From contig NZ_JAUFPR010000001.1 of the NCBI RefSeq assembly GCF_030409325.1, positions 1,054,001 to 1,118,000 on the forward strand: 64,000 bases of DNA, written 5' to 3'. The DNA comes from Mucilaginibacter aquaedulcis. GTDB taxonomy: Bacteria; Bacteroidota; Bacteroidia; Sphingobacteriales; Sphingobacteriaceae. Below the pieces are notes generated by a model. That model saw only the letters and a list, made by a program, of their open reading frames with translations, was not told the DNA's origin and ran no database searches. The position numbers and the translations under genes were made by a program. This document shows, piece by piece, positions 37,987-47,583 of the stretch (position 1 is its first letter; each line of letters starts with the position of its first letter).

Positions 37987-39057
37987 ATGAACCCGCAAAG
38001 TAATACACCTTACCCATACGAGCAGGAATTTTCTTTTAAAAAGCTTTTTGACGAACGTAAAGAAGATATCAGGTATATTCTTCAATTTAAAAAAGTACTT
38101 GCCGGAGTTTTAATAGCAGGCGCACTTATAGGTGCATTAACAGCCTGGCTATGGACACCAAGCTATACAGCCCGCTTAACCTTTGTTGTTGATGATTCCA
38201 AATCAGCAGGCAGCGCGGGAGGCTTATCAGCCCTTGCAGGCCAGTTTGGGTTTAATCTGGACGGATTAGGTGGCGCAAGCGGAGTGTTGGCAGGTGATAA
38301 CGTAGAAGAGCTGATCAAGAGTACTAAACTCATCAAAGCAACCCTCCTATCTGCCTATGATGATCATCAAACACTGGCCGACAGGTATGCTGATGTGAAT
38401 AAGCTCAATAAAAAGTGGCTAAAATATAGTCCTGATGGCAAAATAACCCGCTTTCCGCTAAACGGAATTCACAATACCAGGCTGCAGGATAGTTTATTGC
38501 ACGAAATGACCACCTTAATACTATCCGGTGATTTCGGGATATCAAAACCGGATAAAAAGCTAAGCTTTTTTGAAGTGAATACAACCATGAAGGATGAAAA
38601 GCTGGCCTTGCTTTTTTGCAACCGCATGATCAAGCAATCAACAGATTTCTTTATTAGTACTAAAACTAAAAGGCTAAGAGGTAATGTTGACCGGCTGCAA
38701 CACCGTGCCGATAGTATTGGAGCGATATTAAACCGTAAAACGTATGCCCTATCATCGGCCAATCAAAGTTTGCTGGATATTAACCCTGCTTATACTACGG
38801 CTAATGCTAATGTTGAGGTTCGTGAACGTGATAAAATTGTGTTAACCACTATTTACTCTGAAACGGTTAAAAACCTGGAATCAAGCAAAACAATGCTTGC
38901 TCAGGAAACACCAACCGTTCAAATTGTGGATGAACCGGAAATACCCCTAAAAAAGAATAAGCTAAAATATTCCATAGCTATACCAACCGGCATTTTACTT
39001 TCAGGAATATTATTTAGCTTATATGTTTTGTTAACCAGAAAAAAGGCTAAAATCTAA
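37987..39057 (+). CDS. Wzz-like polysaccharide co-polymerase (system A)
   Basis: 356 residues: an N-terminal membrane helix at about 38-56, a large periplasmic alpha/beta domain with a Gly/Ser-rich stretch after the helix (SAGGLSALAGQFGF), long helices, then a second helix near 330-350 preceded by EIPLKKNK. The family controls chain length with the polymerase. There is no cytoplasmic ATP-binding domain, so no BY-kinase. It starts 2 bases after Wza and its 3' end overlaps the converging wzi gene by 11 bases. Confidence 0.88.
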   Translation: MNPQSNTPYPYEQEFSFKKLFDERKEDIRYILQFKKVLAGVLIAGALIGALTAWLWTPSYTARLTFVVDDSKSAGSAGGLSALAGQFGFNLDGLGGASGVLAGDNVEELIKSTKLIKATLLSAYDDHQTLADRYADVNKLNKKWLKYSPDGKITRFPLNGIHNTRLQDSLLHEMTTLILSGDFGISKPDKKLSFFEVNTTMKDEKLALLFCNRMIKQSTDFFISTKTKRLRGNVDRLQHRADSIGAILNRKTYALSSANQSLLDINPAYTTANANVEVRERDKIVLTTIYSETVKNLESSKTMLAQETPTVQIVDEPEIPLKKNKLKYSIAIPTGILLSGILFSLYVLLTRKKAKI

Positions 39058-40747
39058 ACGTTACTCCAAGTTCCGCATGCAGGTTATAAACATTGTTATG
39101 CGGAATATAATATTGGTCTGGAACGTAATCTTTCAAAACCCAATTATAGTTTAAGGATTTTATCTCCTGAATCTTGGCATTAAACACCAGGTTTTTATAA
39201 CTCCACTCGCCGTTAAGTGCAAATGCAAAGTCTACCCATTTTCTGCTATTACCATTAATGTCTGGAAAAGCCACCTCATAAAGATCTACATTATGTTCAT
39301 AGCGCTCAATTCCGAATCCAAGCTTTTTAAGGCCCGAAACCCAGCTTACATCTATTGATTGTAAATTTCCGCCAGTGCCTGTTCCAGCACCTAAAATCTG
39401 GCCCAAATTAGTGTGCCCATCACTAACGCCACCATGAATATACCATCCATAAGCCTGCCTTACTAATCTATCCGGAGTTTGCGAAAGCTGAGTTACTTCA
39501 CCACTAAATAAAATATGCTGATCATTTGAGCCATTAAATGGCAACATTTTTCTGAAACCGAATATATAAGCTCTGGCATGATCGGGAGAACCTATAAAGT
39601 CTCTTATATTATATGAATTATCGTTTAAACCATATTCAAAATACACTTCAGCCTGTGCTTTTGTAAATAACCAACGGGCATATAACGAAGTATACTGATC
39701 GCGGGGAAACGGATCTCCGTCATTTGTATTCACCTTTTGGTAAGGCACAAAGAATGGTATATATCCGCTAAACCCTTTTACATCTTCATGGTAGGCATTA
39801 AACGTTCTTGTTAAGCCCAAAGTAAAACCTTGAATCCATTTGGGATGATAATTAATATTAAATCCTGTAAAATAACGCCAGTCCTTTGTTTTTGGAACCA
39901 ATAAATTTGTTCCGTCAGACTGAGTGGTAACATCCATAGGCAAAAACCCGGAAGCATCAAGGCGTCCGGCTATTACCTGCCCTTCAAAAGAACCTATGTA
40001 AGTATTTATCGGTTTTACAGTGTTTAAGGTTAAGTGCTTAAACCCAGGTGCATTATTACTCAGAATCAGAGAATTTCTTATACCCGGGCCCCACCATAAA
40101 TTTTCATTGGATAAGCCAAATGATACAGGCCCAAAAGTTAACCGTACACTACTTTGCCCCCAAAATGCTTTACTGTAAGCTCCATTTCCAAAGTGCTCCG
40201 GCATATCAATCTGATTGGCGAATATGTAAAAGTTATACAAATCCTGATCAGTGTGTCCTTTGGCAAAGCTTTCAAAAGGCAGATTAGCTGCATAAACAAA
40301 CTCCGGGCGAAATTGAATACTCAAGGGGCCGTACTTAAAGAAAAAGCCACCGCTTACCATTGTTTGGTATCCCTTGGCAGGTATCATTGCCCCATCATTC
40401 CATCCGTATGGATGGTTTGAATTAAATTGTTGCTGCCAGGTAAGCGGTAAAACCTGAAAGACACCGTGACCATTACCAAAACTAATGGGGCCTGTACTCA
40501 CCCAATGGTCGCGTTTTAAAGTGCTGTCCGGATCATATACATCATGAATTTGTGATTTATATCCAGGAAAAATGGGGCGTGCGGTAAAAGATAAATTGGA
40601 ATCCACTTTTCCAACCAGCTGCATCCTCCTGTAATAATCATCCAAAACCGGTGTTCCAACCGGAACAGACTGAGCATTCGTTTTACCCGGCAATAATATT
40701 ACCGCAATACTACATACTAAATATATTGCAAAAAATATCCTTCTCAT
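39047..40747 (-). CDS. Wzi-family outer-membrane capsule protein (copy 1)
   Basis: 566 residues with a type I signal peptide (about 25 residues, TNAQS). The rest is beta-barrel-like, and shares with its neighbour the landmarks PVGTxxLxDYYRR, NSNHPYGWNDG, LWWGPGIRNS and IGSFEGQxIAGRL. Wzi is an outer-membrane lectin that anchors capsular polysaccharide at the surface. The protein ends in an aromatic residue, as outer-membrane barrels do. It is the last gene of the long minus-strand run and follows the other copy by 12 bases. Confidence 0.85.
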   Translation of the reverse strand: MRRIFFAIYLVCSIAVILLPGKTNAQSVPVGTPVLDDYYRRMQLVGKVDSNLSFTARPIFPGYKSQIHDVYDPDSTLKRDHWVSTGPISFGNGHGVFQVLPLTWQQQFNSNHPYGWNDGAMIPAKGYQTMVSGGFFFKYGPLSIQFRPEFVYAANLPFESFAKGHTDQDLYNFYIFANQIDMPEHFGNGAYSKAFWGQSSVRLTFGPVSFGLSNENLWWGPGIRNSLILSNNAPGFKHLTLNTVKPINTYIGSFEGQVIAGRLDASGFLPMDVTTQSDGTNLLVPKTKDWRYFTGFNINYHPKWIQGFTLGLTRTFNAYHEDVKGFSGYIPFFVPYQKVNTNDGDPFPRDQYTSLYARWLFTKAQAEVYFEYGLNDNSYNIRDFIGSPDHARAYIFGFRKMLPFNGSNDQHILFSGEVTQLSQTPDRLVRQAYGWYIHGGVSDGHTNLGQILGAGTGTGGNLQSIDVSWVSGLKKLGFGIERYEHNVDLYEVAFPDINGNSRKWVDFAFALNGEWSYKNLVFNAKIQEIKSLNYNWVLKDYVPDQYYIPHNNVYNLHAELGVTFRF

Positions 40748-40759
40748 TTAGATATAGTG

Positions 40760-42454
40760 TTAAAATCTGTAGGTAACACCCGCTTGAACTTGTAAATTAG
40801 ATACGGTGATTCCGTTAACGAAATACGGCTCACCAGGAAGCTGCTTCAAATACCATTGATAATTTAAGGAACGTATACCTTGAATTTTGGCATTAAAAAT
40901 CAAATTTTTATAATTCCATTCGCCGTTAAGTGCCAGGCTCAGATCAACCCAATGCCTCCTGAAATCCTGGCTATCATAATATGCATAATAGTAAAAATCG
41001 TTGTTATGTGCATAACGCTCTATTTGCAATCCTATTTTTTTTAGTCCTTTCACCCAGCTAACATCCAACGACTGTAAGTTTGCACCAGGACCAATACCAG
41101 CTCCCAAACTTTCGCCACGGTTAGTATATCCTTGACGGATACTTTTATTTACATACCACTCTGTTCCGTTCAAAATATTAGTAATATCGTTTTCCTGGAG
41201 TGTAGCCACTTCAACCCCTATCATGACGTTTTCTTCACGAGCTTTGTTGAAAGGTATTAATTTCCTGAGTCCCCAAACATATGCGCGTGATTTATCCGGA
41301 GAAAGCAATGCCTGCGTTAAATCGGCCGACGAATTATTGTGCCCCCACTCAAAGTACACCTCCGCATGTTCCTGCGGCCATAACCAGCGCATAAACAATG
41401 AACTCCTTTGATCCTTTTGATCAAGCGAAGCATCCGGGGCAGTAGTTGATTTTATAGGCGAAAAAAACGGTAAGTAATCACGTAATCCGTTTAAGTTTTT
41501 GCCATAAAGCTGCGAAGTTTGATCAAATCCTAAAAATAAGCCGGGTATCCACTTAGGTTGCCAGGTTACAATTATTCCTGATAAGTATCGCCAGTTATTC
41601 GGTTTTGGAACATACAAGTTGGTTCCGAAAAAAACATGATCAGGCACAAGCGGCGGAAATCCAGAATTTTCGAGCCTACCCGCAATCAGCTGACCTTCAA
41701 ACGAACCTATAGCAGTTTTTATGGGGCGCAGCGTGTTGAAAGTTAAGTGCGTGAAACCCGGTGCAGAGTTACTCATCAATAAAGAATTTCGTATCCCTGG
41801 TCCCCACCATAAATTTTCTGTAGATAAACCAACAGAAAGATCCTTAAAATTTAACCTGATACTACTTTGGCCCCAAAATGCCCTATTATATGCACTGGTG
41901 CCAAACCTAACCGGCAAATCAATATTGTTGTAGATGTCATAATAGCGTGAAAATATAACATCATAATGCTGCTGATTAAATGTATCAAATGGAGCATTAA
42001 CCGCAGATACAAATTCGGGTCTGAATTGTATGGTTAACGGCCCGTATTGCATAAATATACCTGCACTAAAATAGGTTTGCAGCCCTTTAGCCGGTATCAT
42101 GGGCCCATCATTCCACCCGTATGGATGATTGGAATTAACCTGGGTTTGAAGTGTAAGTGGTAAAAAACTACCCTTCAGCTTACCGTTGGCCGATTGAAAA
42201 AAGCGATCGGCATTGAGTAAGTTATACCGTTTTTCGGTACTATCCGGATAAAATGGATCAGCGCCCTTTTTAATATAAGTAGGAAAAAGTGGCCTTACTG
42301 TGAACGACACACTTGAATCTGTATTACCCAAAAGCTGAGTTCTCCGGTAATAATCTTCTAAAGCTGCGGTACCAACGGGCAATGATTGCGAAAAAGCATT
42401 CAACCGCAATAAACTTAATACTACGGTTGCAATTAAAAGCTTGCTGGTCTTCAT
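40760..42454 (-). CDS. Wzi-family outer-membrane capsule protein (copy 2)
   Basis: 564 residues, signal peptide of about 22 residues (LNAFSQS). It aligns by eye along its whole length with the downstream copy: same length, same signal position, same GWNDG and LWWGPGIRN patches. The two diverge in loops, for example around residues 250-320, so they may bind different polymers. It is coupled to the lipoprotein gene ahead by an ATGA overlap. Family assignment (Wzi/Caps_assemb_Wzi) is by pattern. Confidence 0.84.
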   Translation of the reverse strand: MKTSKLLIATVVLSLLRLNAFSQSLPVGTAALEDYYRRTQLLGNTDSSVSFTVRPLFPTYIKKGADPFYPDSTEKRYNLLNADRFFQSANGKLKGSFLPLTLQTQVNSNHPYGWNDGPMIPAKGLQTYFSAGIFMQYGPLTIQFRPEFVSAVNAPFDTFNQQHYDVIFSRYYDIYNNIDLPVRFGTSAYNRAFWGQSSIRLNFKDLSVGLSTENLWWGPGIRNSLLMSNSAPGFTHLTFNTLRPIKTAIGSFEGQLIAGRLENSGFPPLVPDHVFFGTNLYVPKPNNWRYLSGIIVTWQPKWIPGLFLGFDQTSQLYGKNLNGLRDYLPFFSPIKSTTAPDASLDQKDQRSSLFMRWLWPQEHAEVYFEWGHNNSSADLTQALLSPDKSRAYVWGLRKLIPFNKAREENVMIGVEVATLQENDITNILNGTEWYVNKSIRQGYTNRGESLGAGIGPGANLQSLDVSWVKGLKKIGLQIERYAHNNDFYYYAYYDSQDFRRHWVDLSLALNGEWNYKNLIFNAKIQGIRSLNYQWYLKQLPGEPYFVNGITVSNLQVQAGVTYRF

Positions 42455-43092
42455 AAACTAATGGCTTTGATACTAATATTATCTACAGACCAGCTTTTCT
42501 CACATTTAGGATCTGGATAATCCTTTTGATCCAATCTATCTAAACATTCAAAAGCTATGCTGCCGCCTGAGTGTTTAAAAGTCTTGGTTATTTTATACAT
42601 GGTTGTTCCGTTGGGGTCATTTTTCATACTGCATACACCCGGCAAATCAGTTCTGAACGCGCCAGAGCGGGGGTTATGATTATTATTAGGGTAATTATCA
42701 GGATAAGATTGAGGCGGGCATATGTTACCTTCTTTGCAATCGAGATTTGAAAATGTGGTGTTTATATATGGACCACCATCAATCAACATTTGCCATATGG
42801 CGGGCCCATCGGGTAGTAATTCTCCGCGCCAGTTATCGTGTATATACAAGTCAAAAGAAACTGTGATGAGATCGTGGGCCGGCAAATTATTCAGAGATAG
42901 CACAAAATCGCCATTGCTGAATTGCCCCAGCACATTTGAACCATTAAATTGACCAATAATGCCGCCTTTAATATTCGTTAAATCACTTGATTCAAAGTCA
43001 TTATTATAGACCTCAACTTCATTGCGAACATGCTGCTTACACGATAGAAAAAGAATTAGAAAAAAAACAAGGGGGAGTAATTTTTTATTCAT
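42451..43092 (-). CDS. Small lipoprotein, lectin-like beta protein, in the exopolysaccharide operon
   Basis: 213 residues. A lipoprotein signal ends FLSC (cysteine 18). The mature part is beta-rich with ITVSFDLYIHDNW and WSVDNISI near its end, patterns seen in jelly-roll carbohydrate-binding modules (the DNISI ending of the fold); six further cysteines could form disulfides. I do not recognise a family. It starts on the base after the WbpM-like gene's stop and overlaps Wzi copy 2 by 4 bases, so it is in the same transcript and may act with the Wzi proteins at the surface. Confidence 0.72.
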   Translation of the reverse strand: MNKKLLPLVFFLILFLSCKQHVRNEVEVYNNDFESSDLTNIKGGIIGQFNGSNVLGQFSNGDFVLSLNNLPAHDLITVSFDLYIHDNWRGELLPDGPAIWQMLIDGGPYINTTFSNLDCKEGNICPPQSYPDNYPNNNHNPRSGAFRTDLPGVCSMKNDPNGTTMYKITKTFKHSGGSIAFECLDRLDQKDYPDPKCEKSWSVDNISIKAISL

Positions 43093-45045
43093 TTAACTAA
43101 CATTAGCTATGAGATCCAGCTCTTCAAAGATGGAATTTTTACTTTTAAATTCGTGTACTATTTGTTTCATTGACCTCACTACTTGCTGGTCGTCATTGTT
43201 TTTGGCATGATGAATCAAATTGTATATCTGTTTTTCTATTTCGATGAACAAGTACTCCCTTACCTTACCTATCATGATTTTTTCGTGGTGGGTTGGCATG
43301 GTATTCTCGCTGTCATTCAATAACTCTTCATACAGTTTTTCGCCTGGTCTTAAACCTGTAAACTCAATTTTGATGTCCTGATCAGGTACTAAACCCGCTA
43401 AACGGATCATGCGGTGAGCAAGCTCAATAATTTTCACTGATTTACCCATATCAAATATGAATATTTCGCCTCCCCTTCCCATACAGCCGGCTTCCAGCAC
43501 AAGTCTGCAGGCTTCAGGTATGGTCATAAAATAACGGGTAATCTCCGGATGAGTTACGGTTACAGGACCACCTTTTTCAATTTGCTGTTTAAAACGAGGT
43601 ATAACCGATCCGTTTGATCCTAATACGTTCCCAAACCGGGTGGTAATGAAACGTGTATCGCAGCGGCTAAGGTTAAGCTGACTTAAACCATTGGTAAACC
43701 TGAAATCCCTGTTAATTAAAGCTTTATTTAAGGATTGAACATATATTTCAGCTATCCTTTTGGAAGCCCCCATTACATTAGTTGGGTTAACGGCCTTATC
43801 TGTAGAAATCATTACAAACTTTTGCACCCCATGTTTTACGGAAAGATCGGCAATGGTTTTAGTACCCAAAACATTGGTTTTAATGGCTTCTGCCGGGTTA
43901 TCTTCCATTAAAGGAACATGTTTATATGCAGCTGCATGATACACATATTGCGGCTTATATGTTTCAAATAAGCTCTGCATCCGTTTCTCATCCTTTACAT
44001 CCCCAACAAAGGCATGAAAATTCAGCTCGGTACGCATTTCCTTAATCTCCAGGTATAAATGATGCAAAGCTGTTTCTGCCTGATCGCACATGATGATCAA
44101 ACCGGTATCAAACTTGAGCAACTGCCTTACAATCTCGCTGCCGATAGAACCTGCTGCACCTGTAATTAATATCCTTTTACCCTTTAATTCGCTTTGAATA
44201 CCTGTAATATCAATCTCTATTGATTTTCTGTTTAGTAAATCCTCAATATTAATATTTTGAATTTGGGCGGGCTGTAACCTACCACTCGGCCAAACTTCAT
44301 GCGGCGGGATATTTAATACCTTAATATCATTTTCAAGACATATATCAACCATTGCATTTTTGTGCTCAAGCGGTATAGTGTATGAGGCAAAAATGATCTC
44401 ATCCAATTCATGTTCCTTTATCAGTAAAGGCAAATCTTTGGCATTTAGTATTTTAACACCATCAATTGTTTTACCAACTTTTCGCTGGTCATCATCAACA
44501 AAGGCTATAATATTTTTATTAACCTTATAATCGTGATCAAGAGTTCTTTTGGTAGCAACCCCGGCTTCGCCCGCGCCATAAATAATTACCCGTTGTTTAT
44601 CCAGTTTAAGATTCTTCACATATAAAAAAGAATATTTAACCAAAATCCGGTAGGTAACCATCAATAAAAAGCAGGTTAAAGCATTTATAACCAATATGCC
44701 TGTTGTAATAAGGGCTACGCCGTAAAATGCCACTGAAGCAATATTGATCAGAAAAAATGCTCCGTTTGTTATCAATACTGATAAAAATATCCGGAAAGAA
44801 TCCTGCGCGCTCGTGTACCTTATGATGCCTGCATAAGTTTTTACTGCAAAAAACACCACGGTGCTCACTACCGTAATTATTATAGCGTTTTGCGCAAATG
44901 CTAAATAATTAAGATGAGAGAAATCAAAATTATACTTGATGGCATAAGATACAGTAAAGGATAAAAGGCCTATAAGTAGGTCAAGTATAAAGATGATCCA
45001 GCGCGGCACTATATTCAATCGATAAAATAAAGCAGGTGATGTCAT
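43093..45045 (-). CDS. WbpM/CapD/FlaA1-like UDP-sugar 4,6-dehydratase
   Basis: 650 residues. Four membrane helices (to about residue 130), then a first nucleotide-binding segment (YGAGEAGVATK), then the SDR dehydratase domain with TGAAGSIGSEIVRQ near 294-307. The catalytic region reads STDKAVNPTNVMGASKR: MxxxK in place of YxxxK, the mark of the large WbpM class. It converts UDP-GlcNAc to its 4-keto-6-deoxy derivative for QuiNAc or FucNAc synthesis. A 354-base gap separates it from the WbpL-like gene upstream; the lipoprotein gene follows directly. Confidence 0.9.
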   Translation of the reverse strand: MTSPALFYRLNIVPRWIIFILDLLIGLLSFTVSYAIKYNFDFSHLNYLAFAQNAIIITVVSTVVFFAVKTYAGIIRYTSAQDSFRIFLSVLITNGAFFLINIASVAFYGVALITTGILVINALTCFLLMVTYRILVKYSFLYVKNLKLDKQRVIIYGAGEAGVATKRTLDHDYKVNKNIIAFVDDDQRKVGKTIDGVKILNAKDLPLLIKEHELDEIIFASYTIPLEHKNAMVDICLENDIKVLNIPPHEVWPSGRLQPAQIQNINIEDLLNRKSIEIDITGIQSELKGKRILITGAAGSIGSEIVRQLLKFDTGLIIMCDQAETALHHLYLEIKEMRTELNFHAFVGDVKDEKRMQSLFETYKPQYVYHAAAYKHVPLMEDNPAEAIKTNVLGTKTIADLSVKHGVQKFVMISTDKAVNPTNVMGASKRIAEIYVQSLNKALINRDFRFTNGLSQLNLSRCDTRFITTRFGNVLGSNGSVIPRFKQQIEKGGPVTVTHPEITRYFMTIPEACRLVLEAGCMGRGGEIFIFDMGKSVKIIELAHRMIRLAGLVPDQDIKIEFTGLRPGEKLYEELLNDSENTMPTHHEKIMIGKVREYLFIEIEKQIYNLIHHAKNNDDQQVVRSMKQIVHEFKSKNSIFEELDLIANVS

Positions 45046-45399
45046 AGGTAATAGATGTTGGTATAGAAAACTAAAATATAAATCATAAATATGTATATAA
45101 TTCAGGTTTTCTTTATGAGAATCTCGAACTTGTTACACATTTCTTATCATTATGATATATACCCGGTTTATTTTAAAGAAACTTAAAAATTTTCATATTT
45201 GTATTAACGTATTAAGTCTTAATTGTTATATTTAATAATCAGTAGCGACAAAAAACAACTTAGCCTTGCAAGGCCAAAGCAATGCTGATATTGAACGACT
45301 TTTAATTGACTAAACAACGAAGCAGACATTATATTACTGTTGACAAAAGTAACAAAACTTAAATTGTTTTTATATATTAAATATTTAATGTTATAACAC
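45046..45399. other. Intergenic region between WbpL-like and WbpM-like genes
   Basis: 354 bases, A+T-rich, no gene. A 12-bp palindrome GCCTTGCAAGGC lies at 45263-45274. On the minus strand TACTTTTG at 45344-45351 matches the -7 consensus and could start a separate transcript for the WbpM-like, lipoprotein and Wzi genes, though no -33 element is visible. Confidence 0.4.
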
Positions 45400-46380
45400 C
45401 TAAACATTTTGTGTCTTAACATTAAAAATCCTGGTTGACCCTTCAATCATTAACCGGATTAAAATAAATACAACTATTGTAACTCCGGTAGTTAATAATA
45501 GATTAACAATTGATTGTGCAGAAATGTTTATCACAATTAAATTTACAATAGCCTGCAAAATTGCATATCCTCCCGCAACAACCAAATGCGGAATCTTTTT
45601 TTCATTTGCCCAAAATTGATAAAAATGACTTCTGTGCGCCTTAAAAATATTTTCTTTCCGTATTATTCTAAACAAAATCGTAGTTGAGGTATCCAAAACA
45701 TATACTAATAACAATAAAAGATAATTAAGGTTATTAGTTTTAATTATTAACTGCAATAGAAAAAAGAGTACTATAAAACCCAAACCCACGCTCCCCACAT
45801 CACCGGCAAAACATTTTGCTTTTTTCCGAAAATTAAAAAAATTGAAAACCAAGACGGCCAAAATTGGCAAGGTTAGCAGGCCTCTGTCTGTAAACGAAAT
45901 AATATTACTGTTGATATAATACAAAGTAACTAATGTTACCAGACCAAAACCGCCCGTTATACCATTAATGCCATCCATAAAATTAATAGCGTTAATAATA
46001 CCTATCACAAAAACAAAAGCAAGTAAAATCCAATAAAAAGGTAAATGATATATACCCAACTGGCTGAATAACAAAGCTACCGCTGTTAAATGAAAAACAA
46101 TTCTGATTCTATTGCTGATTGGTTTAATGTCATCGGTAAAGCTTATCAAACAAATCAAAAACAGCCCTGAAAGAAAGTAGCTGTATCCCCATCCTAAATA
46201 AAAAGGACTTAGCAAAAGCAAAAGGCAAAATATTATGCCCCCACCCCTTATAGTTATTTTTGAATGCGAGCTCCGATGGTTGGGATGATCTATAATTTTG
46301 TATTTAAGAGCTATTCTGAAATACACCAATTCAATGGCAAATGCTATAAAAAAGAAAGTCAAAAGTGTCAGAAAACCCAT
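45400..46380 (-). CDS. WecA/WbpL-like initiating phosphosugar transferase
   Basis: 326 residues, about 10 membrane helices. The family motifs are FTDDIKPIS (about 79-87, the catalytic Asp pair), NFMDGINGITGG (about 132-143) and HRSHFYQ near residue 270 on the cytoplasmic loop. It transfers a phospho-HexNAc or QuiNAc/FucNAc to undecaprenyl phosphate, the first step of repeat-unit assembly. It is the only initiating transferase I find in the window, though two Wzx/Wzy systems are present. The gene is flanked by gaps of 295 and 354 bases. Confidence 0.88.
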   Translation of the reverse strand: MGFLTLLTFFFIAFAIELVYFRIALKYKIIDHPNHRSSHSKITIRGGGIIFCLLLLLSPFYLGWGYSYFLSGLFLICLISFTDDIKPISNRIRIVFHLTAVALLFSQLGIYHLPFYWILLAFVFVIGIINAINFMDGINGITGGFGLVTLVTLYYINSNIISFTDRGLLTLPILAVLVFNFFNFRKKAKCFAGDVGSVGLGFIVLFFLLQLIIKTNNLNYLLLLLVYVLDTSTTILFRIIRKENIFKAHRSHFYQFWANEKKIPHLVVAGGYAILQAIVNLIVINISAQSIVNLLLTTGVTIVVFILIRLMIEGSTRIFNVKTQNV

Positions 46381-46675
46381 ACAATTACTGCTCGTCTTGG
46401 TTCAAAAGTAATATTTTAAAATAAATTAACTGTGATTTCGCTATTGGCCTAAGGAAATAAAAATATCTCTGCAGGCTAACAGCGATAGTTTTTGGTTTCT
46501 TATTTCTTAGATATGCACGCATATAAGAGGCCTAATCTTTCACTTTCATAATCCAATACGTTGTAAGAATAGCATTTGATACAATTGAAATGATTAAAAC
46601 TTTAAATAGATATTTTTTAATAAAAAAATATCTATTTAAAGTTTACTTAAAAACCCGGGCGAGTATAAAATAGGC
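46381..46675. other. Intergenic region ahead of the WbpL-like gene
   Basis: 295 bases, A+T-rich, no gene. Its main structure is the long hairpin at 46597-46644 reported separately. Confidence 0.5.
46597..46644. terminator. Long A+T-rich hairpin, terminator or attenuator
   Basis: A perfect 22-bp inverted repeat (46597-46618 with 46623-46644) around a 4-base loop. On the minus strand it lies 31 bases past the stop of the epimerase gene and upstream of the WbpL-like gene. The stem contains A/T runs but no separate T tract follows. It could end the upstream transcript or attenuate it. Confidence 0.6.
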
Positions 46676-47566
46676 TTAGCTTTTAATTTTAAAACTCTGC
46701 AATACAGGCCTCGGATTCCATCCTAAAGTTGCAACGGCTTTATCATCATTAAATGTAAGCTCAGAAATCATCTTATTTAGTTTCTTTATATCAATAGGTG
46801 ACTTAGAGCCAATTACATTGCCTGCGTAAGCCATCAACTTGGCGAGCCATAGGGGTATATTAAGAGGAGTACTTTTATCCAACTGCCCTGCAATCAGCTT
46901 TGACAGCTCTGAAAAGTTGGGATGATACCTGTCTGTTAAATTAAATACCCCACCAACTTTGGCAACGGCTGGAAGTATCTTTGCTACATCATCTGCAAGA
47001 ACAATACTCTTTTTTGCCTTTCCTCCAGCTATGTTAAAATAATATCCAGACCCTATTCCTTTAATCATTGATTTTAAATTGCCCGGCGGGTTGGGGCCGG
47101 CCAACAATGGAAGCCTTAATATTGTACAAATAACCTTGTTTTGATCACACCAGTCTTGAACTAAAGTTTCTGCAGCTATTTTACTTTTTCCATACGCATC
47201 AGTGGCCAGTAAAGAAGTATTTTCGTTAATCTGGATTCCGGCTTCTTTGCCATAAACAGAAACACTACTAATGAATATAAAGGATTTAGGCAATCCAGAA
47301 TTTTCAAGTCCTTTTAACAGGTTAGCTGTACCGGCAACGTTAACATCAAAAAAATCTTGTTTCTCACGCTCGGTTCTGGGTACAGAATGGGCCTTTCCTG
47401 CCGCATGAATAACTAATTCAAATTGCTCTTTAAAATGCGGAACTTCTGACTGAAGATTTACCTGGTAATCGCCATATGTGCGGCTCAAGGTTTTCACCTG
47501 AAGTGTACCCATTTCTGCCAGTATAGCCTTTCCCAGAAAACCTGATGAACCCGTTAATAAAATCAT
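46676..47566 (-). CDS. WbpV-like NAD-dependent epimerase/reductase
   Basis: 296 residues, extended SDR: TGSSGFLGKA at 5-14, SSVSVYG near 100 and the catalytic YxxxK in YGKSK near 125. Beside a WbpL-like transferase and a WbpM-like dehydratase it most likely reduces the 4-keto intermediate to UDP-QuiNAc or UDP-FucNAc, as WbpV-type enzymes do; a 4-epimerase is the alternative. It follows the GT2 gene by 17 bases and precedes a long hairpin. Confidence 0.82.
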   Translation of the reverse strand: MILLTGSSGFLGKAILAEMGTLQVKTLSRTYGDYQVNLQSEVPHFKEQFELVIHAAGKAHSVPRTEREKQDFFDVNVAGTANLLKGLENSGLPKSFIFISSVSVYGKEAGIQINENTSLLATDAYGKSKIAAETLVQDWCDQNKVICTILRLPLLAGPNPPGNLKSMIKGIGSGYYFNIAGGKAKKSIVLADDVAKILPAVAKVGGVFNLTDRYHPNFSELSKLIAGQLDKSTPLNIPLWLAKLMAYAGNVIGSKSPIDIKKLNKMISELTFNDDKAVATLGWNPRPVLQSFKIKS

Positions 47567-47583
47567 AATTATATACTATACTA

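Noticed and set aside
45219..45446. 75-codon minus-strand open frame upstream of the WbpM-like gene
   Set aside because: Overlaps the end of the WbpL-like gene in another frame and has no recognisable sequence pattern.
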